Positions 30,820 to 35,179 of a DNA stretch of 35,179 bases are shown in pieces. The notes under the pieces were generated by a model that was not told the origin of the DNA, searched no databases, and saw nothing but the letters and a program-made list of their open reading frames with translations. Within the stretch, counting starts at the first letter, position 1. Each line of letters starts with the position of its first letter. The stretch comes from an uncultured Gammaproteobacteria bacterium. GTDB lineage: Bacteria; Pseudomonadota; Gammaproteobacteria; Arenicellales; JAANXG01. The translations under genes were made by a program, and so were the position numbers. The stretch covers positions 1-35,179 of the forward strand of contig CAMYIN010000145.1 in the NCBI GenBank assembly GCA_947258495.1, given 5' to 3'.

Positions 30820-33471
30820 TTAACCGATGTTCAGTGCCGGACTGATGATGCGCGGTGTCAAAAAGATCAGCAGTTCGATACGGTTGTCGCGGGCCGTTTT
30901 CTTACGGAACAGGTGACCCATGACCGGAATATCACCCAGTATCGGCACCTTGGTCACGCCGCGCGCCTGGTCCTGTTGGTAGATTCCACCGATCACCGCG
31001 GTTTCGCCGTTCTCCAGTAGCACCTGCGTCGTGATCTGTTTGGTATTGATGGTGTCGGTACCGTCGCCCACGAACGAGTCCTGGGTGATGAAAACATCCA
31101 GTATGATGTTGTCGTCGGGGGTAATCTGGGGCGTCACGGTAAGTCCCAGCACGGCCTTCTTGGTGACCACGCTGCCGACGCCGAGTACGTTGGTGGTAAA
31201 GACCCGTTCCTGGCCCTGTTCGATGTGCGCTTGTTTCTGATTCGCCGTGATCAGGCGCGGGTTGGCGATGAGCTTGCCTTCGCCCTCCGCCTCCAGGGCC
31301 GACAATTCGAGGCTGATGAGATGCGCAAACCCGGTCCCGGCCTTGAAGATCTCGAACACGTAGGAGGCCGCCGGATCGGTGCCGATGCCCGAGGCCGGCA
31401 GGTTCACCGCCAACCCGTCCGGGAGCGTCTCGAAGATCAGGCCGGGTTCGTCGTCGTTGAGCGAATCCGCGATGGTCTCGGTGCCGGCGAAAGTGCCGCT
31501 GGTGATGACGTTGCCGATGTTCGAATCCCTCACCCCGGGGAAGCGCGCGTTTTCGGTGATTCTCTGAAAGCCGAATCTCGCCCCCAGTTCCCTGCTGAAG
31601 TTGTCGTTGGCCTCCACGATGCGGGTCTCTATGAGTACCTGGCGCACCGGTTTGTCCAGCTTTGCGATCAGTTTTCGCACCTCGGTGATCTTGCGCGTGG
31701 TGTCCTGAATGAGCAGGGAATTGGTACGCTGATCCACGGTGACGTTGCCTCGGTTCGACAACAGGGAATTGCTCTCCGTCTCCACCTGGGCGATGCTGAC
31801 GCTGCCGAACAAGGATTGCTGCACGCCCGTATCGACCGCTTTGATCGATTTCAGCAGATTGGCGATGTCCTGGGCCTTCGCATAGTTAATCTGGATCAGC
31901 TCGGACACCAGCGGCTCCAGCTCCGTAACCTGTTGGTTGGCCTCCAGCTCGGCCCGCTCCCGCGCCGTGATCTCGTTCGCCGGCGCCACCCAGATGACGT
32001 TGCCCTTCTGCCGCATGCCGAGCCCGCGCGTCTGCAGTATGATGTCCAGGGCCTGATCCCAGGGAACGTCTTTGAGGCGCAGCGTGAGCTCACCCTTGAC
32101 CGAATCGCTGGTGACGAAATTGAGGCCGGTGAAGTCCGCCAGAACCTGTAACGCGGCGCGGACGCTGATCTTCTGGAAATTGAGAGACAAACGCTCGCCC
32201 GAGTACCCGAATTCGTCCTTTTCCACCTCTTGTTCTTCTTCCTTGACCGGGTTCACGTTGACGGTGAATACATTTCCCGCCTGGTAGGCGAGATGTTCGT
32301 AGTTGCCCGTGGGGAGAATGACCATGCGAACGTGTTTGCCTTGCTGAAACGTATCGACGGACTGGACCGGTGTCGCAAAATCGACGACATCCAACCTACG
32401 CTCTAGGTCCTTCGGGAGCTCGGCGTCGAGAAAGTCAATCAGGATCTCGCCGGCTTCCTCACGGATGTCGATACCGACGGTCGGATCGGACAGCTCGACG
32501 ATGATTTTGCCACCGCCCTCCTTGTTCCTGCGAAAATCGACGCGTTCGATCTCATAACTCAGTGCTTCGGCGGTCTTGGCGAAACGCGTGGTTTTCGGGG
32601 TCACGGCCCTGGCGATACCGGTGGTGGCGCTTTCGACGATCAGCACCATGCCGTTGTCCGTGATCTCAGAGTCGTACGATACGGGTCTAACGAGGTTGAC
32701 CACGATGCGTGTGCGATCGTCCGTCTCGACCGCGGCAATGCTCTCTACGGCGCCGCTTTTGACTTGGACGAGATTGCGCGCCAGATCGCTGCGCGCACCG
32801 AAGAAATCGAAGGCCAGACGGGCCGGCTTGTTGGTGCTGAAACTCCCCGGAGTGTCTGGACGTGACTCGGTACGTATGTTGATCTGGACCCGGCCGCCGG
32901 GGAGACTCGTGAACTGGATCTCCTTGATGACGTTCGACGCGTCCGCCACAGGGGGCGCCACTTCGGGAGGCGCGGTTTCAGGCGTAGACGTCTGGGCGAC
33001 CGTCAGGGTCCCGCCGTCGGCACGCTGCGGAGCCTCCACAGGCTCGACCGACGCCGTGGCGGGCGCTGCCGCGGCCCCGGACTCGGACAGCGGACGTACG
33101 ACATAACCGTACTCGGTTGACTCCACCGACAGCGTCCCGGGTTCTTTCATCAGCACATCGACAAGCACGGCCTCGCCGCTGTCGGCGAGATAAGGAAACA
33201 CGCCCTTTACCGCACCTCTGCCACTGATGTCGACCGCCTCGCTGCCAAGCGTCGTCGCCGTAAAATTGATTCGTAAACGCCGTCCTTCATCGAGCACCTC
33301 GGTGCTGTACGTCGCAGGCTCGTCCATCTCTATTCGGAGCGCGGTGTCAGCGGCGTCATCGGCCCAGTTCAAGGTCTTGAGCTCCGCCGCATTACCCGTC
33401 ATGGGACTGCCTGCAATTACCAATGTCGACAATGCGGCAAAACAAAACGAGGCAGTATGAACCGTTTTCAT
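30820..33471 (-). CDS. pilQ: Type IV pilus secretin PilQ, with three AMIN domains
   Basis: Outer-membrane secretin through which the type IV pilus passes. 883 residues, longer than the roughly 700-780 usual in Pseudomonas and relatives. A signal peptide (about 1-29, ending GNAAE) is followed by an AMIN-like domain (about 31-127), an Ala/Pro-rich linker (about 131-178), a second AMIN (about 180-280, TSLPGGRVQINIR), and a third (about 305-408, GKIIVELSDPTVGIDI). The STN/N0 domain follows at about 426-490, N1 at about 530-600, then the secretin barrel (about 660-880) ending in the family motif VLLENGETAVIGGIY and a final beta segment. The extra N-terminal AMIN may bind peptidoglycan more firmly. 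It is 41 bp after pilP. Confidence 0.96.
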   Translation of the reverse strand: MKTVHTASFCFAALSTLVIAGSPMTGNAAELKTLNWADDAADTALRIEMDEPATYSTEVLDEGRRLRINFTATTLGSEAVDISGRGAVKGVFPYLADSGEAVLVDVLMKEPGTLSVESTEYGYVVRPLSESGAAAAPATASVEPVEAPQRADGGTLTVAQTSTPETAPPEVAPPVADASNVIKEIQFTSLPGGRVQINIRTESRPDTPGSFSTNKPARLAFDFFGARSDLARNLVQVKSGAVESIAAVETDDRTRIVVNLVRPVSYDSEITDNGMVLIVESATTGIARAVTPKTTRFAKTAEALSYEIERVDFRRNKEGGGKIIVELSDPTVGIDIREEAGEILIDFLDAELPKDLERRLDVVDFATPVQSVDTFQQGKHVRMVILPTGNYEHLAYQAGNVFTVNVNPVKEEEQEVEKDEFGYSGERLSLNFQKISVRAALQVLADFTGLNFVTSDSVKGELTLRLKDVPWDQALDIILQTRGLGMRQKGNVIWVAPANEITARERAELEANQQVTELEPLVSELIQINYAKAQDIANLLKSIKAVDTGVQQSLFGSVSIAQVETESNSLLSNRGNVTVDQRTNSLLIQDTTRKITEVRKLIAKLDKPVRQVLIETRIVEANDNFSRELGARFGFQRITENARFPGVRDSNIGNVITSGTFAGTETIADSLNDDEPGLIFETLPDGLAVNLPASGIGTDPAASYVFEIFKAGTGFAHLISLELSALEAEGEGKLIANPRLITANQKQAHIEQGQERVFTTNVLGVGSVVTKKAVLGLTVTPQITPDDNIILDVFITQDSFVGDGTDTINTKQITTQVLLENGETAVIGGIYQQDQARGVTKVPILGDIPVMGHLFRKKTARDNRIELLIFLTPRIISPALNIG

Positions 33472-33512
33472 AGTTGTTTAAGTCCCAGGTTTGGTGTCTT
33501 TATTTGTTTGAA

Positions 33513-34025
33513 TTATTTTACGATCGCGATATTGGAGTCCCGTTCTACCCAATTCCCCCCCGGACCCTGAACGATTTCTTTAATGTTCAACCTCTCGTCC
33601 GAAACTAGAATGATCTTTCCGAAATTCTGGCCGAGATAGTTACCCTCTCCGGCGCGGTGCACCGTCCCGTCGGGCGCGTGGATCACTGCCCAGGACGACT
33701 CGCCACGCGAAAGCGTACCGACCATGCGCAGAGAATCCAGGGGGTACTGCTCCAAGGGTTCCTTGCGGCGATTTAGATCCGGAGTCAGGCCGCTCACGCT
33801 TGGGGCCGGTTTGCGCTGTTGCAGATTACCCGACGAAAAAGGATCCGTCAGGTTGGTTGCCGTATAGGCGTAGGTTTCGTAGGGCCTGATGCGCGGAAGC
33901 GGTTCCACCCGCGGCTTGCGGTCCTTGTGGGCGTTTTGAACGAACTGGCGTAGATCGTTCATGGTGCCCTCGGCGCAGCCGGAAAGAATCATGATGAAGC
34001 TTACAATGGTAACAATACGAAACAT
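33513..34025 (-). CDS. pilP: Type IV pilus inner-membrane lipoprotein PilP
   Basis: Periplasmic lipoprotein that links the PilM-N-O inner-membrane platform to the PilQ secretin. 170 residues. The lipobox MILSGC (about residues 12-17) precedes a disordered, proline- and arginine-rich linker (DRKPRVEPLPRIRPYE), then a beta-rich HR domain (about 95-168) with YPLDSLRMVGTL, AVIHAPDGTVHRAGEGNYLGQNFGKI and the DERLNIKEIVQ strand. These match the PilP family. An AAGGT ribosome site lies upstream of the ATG at 34025. Six bases separate it from pilO. Confidence 0.95.
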   Translation of the reverse strand: MFRIVTIVSFIMILSGCAEGTMNDLRQFVQNAHKDRKPRVEPLPRIRPYETYAYTATNLTDPFSSGNLQQRKPAPSVSGLTPDLNRRKEPLEQYPLDSLRMVGTLSRGESSWAVIHAPDGTVHRAGEGNYLGQNFGKIILVSDERLNIKEIVQGPGGNWVERDSNIAIVK

Positions 34026-34031
34026 GTCGGT

Positions 34032-34673
34032 TTACCTTCTTCGGCGCCGTTTCTTACTCTGTTTCTGTCTCAGGTTTCTTTGCAGTTGTATCTGTTCTTC
34101 ATCCAGGTAATGATAGGTCTTCGTCACCGCCGCCATCTTCAGCCGGTTGGTATCTTTGATCGGCGTCAAATTGAGATTACCGATGGTGACGATCCGTGGC
34201 AGGGCCGCGATATCACTGACGAATTCCCCAAGCTGGTGATACGTGCCGACGACCGCCAGGTCGATGGGCATCTCCGCGTAGAAATCCTGATGCCGTACGT
34301 TTTGGGGCTTGAAGGTCTCGAACTGCAGCCCGCGGCCGAGTCCCGCCTGGGTGATGTCGATCAGCAGTTCCGGGACCTCGGTCTTGTCCGGCAGCTGTTT
34401 CAGCATGACGCCGAAGGTCTCCTCGATCTCCTTCATCTGCTGGCGATAGGCCTCGAGGTTGATGGCGAGGGCTTTTTTCTTGAGATACGTGTCTTTGAGC
34501 TGGGTCTCCTCCCGCTGCACTTTCTGCAGCAGGGCAACCTGGTCTTTGATGATGAACCAGTAGCCCGCGGCCAGTATGGCGATGCAGATCAGGCCGCTGC
34601 CCGTGATCTTGAGCCACAGCGGCCAGGAGCCTATGTCATTGATGTCTAGTTCTTGGAGGTCGCTGAATGCCAT
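34032..34673 (-). CDS. pilO: Type IV pilus alignment protein PilO, with a polybasic tail
   Basis: Bitopic inner-membrane protein that dimerises with PilN in the type IV pilus alignment complex. 213 residues: a short cytoplasmic N-terminus, one membrane helix (about 21-44), a coiled coil (about 45-100) and a periplasmic ferredoxin-like domain (about 105-190, LLIDITQAGLGRGLQFETF, MPIDLAVVGTYHQLGEF). The last residues are strongly basic (KQSKKRRRRR), not a feature I recall for PilO; the preceding part aligns with the family. It sits 3 bp after pilN and 6 bp before pilP. Confidence 0.95.
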   Translation of the reverse strand: MAFSDLQELDINDIGSWPLWLKITGSGLICIAILAAGYWFIIKDQVALLQKVQREETQLKDTYLKKKALAINLEAYRQQMKEIEETFGVMLKQLPDKTEVPELLIDITQAGLGRGLQFETFKPQNVRHQDFYAEMPIDLAVVGTYHQLGEFVSDIAALPRIVTIGNLNLTPIKDTNRLKMAAVTKTYHYLDEEQIQLQRNLRQKQSKKRRRRR

Positions 34674-34676
34674 GGA

Positions 34677-35179
34677 TTAACCTGTCTTGCCGGGTTGTTT
34701 CGCGATCGATGCCTGGGTGGGTTGTTTTTTCTTCTTGTCTTCCTTTACCTGCAGGGTGAATTTGCTCACCCTGGACTCCCCGCTCGGCGTCACGTTGATG
34801 ACATTGAGGTTCGGGTTCGTGAACCAGTCCGACGAGTCCAGATTCTGCATCAAGGCCGAAATACGGGCGTTCGATTGCGCAAACCCCGTAAGGGTTATGT
34901 TCTGGTTCTTCTTGTTGAGACCGGTGAGGTAGACGCCCTTAGGTAACTTTCGTACCAGGTCGTCGAACACGTGCACGATCTGGGTGCGATTCGATTGCAG
35001 TTGTTGGATGACCTCCATGCGTGCCAGCAGTCCTTCCTTTCGGTTCTTGATCTCTCGAATTTCCGCAATCTGTCTGTCGAGTTTTACGGTCTCCTGCTTG
35101 AGAAAATTGTTCCGGGATTTCTGAAAATCTATGAGTCCATTCATGTGCCACCACCCATAAAAAAGAGCGATCCCCATCA
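34677..35179 (-). CDS. pilN: Type IV pilus assembly protein PilN (5'-truncated by the window)
   Basis: Bitopic inner-membrane protein that binds PilM with its N-terminal peptide and dimerises with PilO. Only the part from within the membrane helix (GIALFYGWWHMNGLI) onward is in the window; the usual INLLPWR-type N-terminus lies beyond 35179. A coiled coil follows (about 30 to 80 residues after the helix, with LLARMEVIQQLQ), and a periplasmic domain contains LVRKLPKGVYLTGL and AQSNARISALMQNLDSSDWFTNP, typical of PilN. The gene ends 3 bp before pilO; pilM is expected just outside the window. Confidence 0.94.
   Translation of the reverse strand, partial: MGIALFYGWWHMNGLIDFQKSRNNFLKQETVKLDRQIAEIREIKNRKEGLLARMEVIQQLQSNRTQIVHVFDDLVRKLPKGVYLTGLNKKNQNITLTGFAQSNARISALMQNLDSSDWFTNPNLNVINVTPSGESRVSKFTLQVKEDKKKKQPTQASIAKQPGKTG

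Overview
The window reads as a chromosomal segment of a GC-rich gammaproteobacterium, probably a deep-branching or Chromatiales-like lineage. The main reasons are the pilN-pilO-pilP-pilQ / aroK-aroB / gltB-gltD order at the right end, the PA2778/PA2779-type pair, a NodI/NodJ-like exporter beside sfsA, and a full MgtE. The genus is an inference; no rRNA or tRNA gene is visible. I see no CRISPR array, transposase, integrase or phage gene.

Left part (1-9.8 kb). An ABC-transporter ATPase and its FtsX-type permease read leftward, and the permease stops early, exactly at the window edge. A small secreted or membrane-anchored endonuclease/exonuclease/phosphatase-family protein follows on the plus strand. 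Next come a GTP-type PEP carboxykinase and a compact three-gene operon: an MscS-like channel, a soluble MgtE-N/CBS protein without a pore, and a complete MgtE magnesium channel. sfsA follows.

Middle part (9.8-17.8 kb). Three overlapping genes encode a dual-specificity phosphatase resembling plant glucan phosphatases, a NodI-like ATPase and a NodJ-like permease. They are followed by several small or poorly characterised genes: a 73-aa soluble protein, a DUF3179 protein, a 65-aa membrane protein, a membrane-anchored thioredoxin/glutaredoxin-like protein with a CxxxC motif, the PA2778/PA2779-type pair, a LOG-family protein, and a CBS-domain protein preceded by a perfect 14-bp FNR/CRP-like palindrome.

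Right part (17.8-35.2 kb). Everything is on the minus strand and mostly housekeeping. In transcription order (right to left) it runs pilN(partial)-pilO-pilP-pilQ, aroK-aroB, gltB-gltD, pyrF-hemE, putA. It covers type IV pilus assembly and secretion, shikimate synthesis, glutamate synthesis, UMP and haem synthesis, and proline breakdown. The damX gene often found after aroB is absent.

The best candidates for something under-described are the channel / sensor-only / MgtE operon, the phosphatase-NodIJ operon, and the CxxxC redox protein. None is a proven new system from sequence alone.
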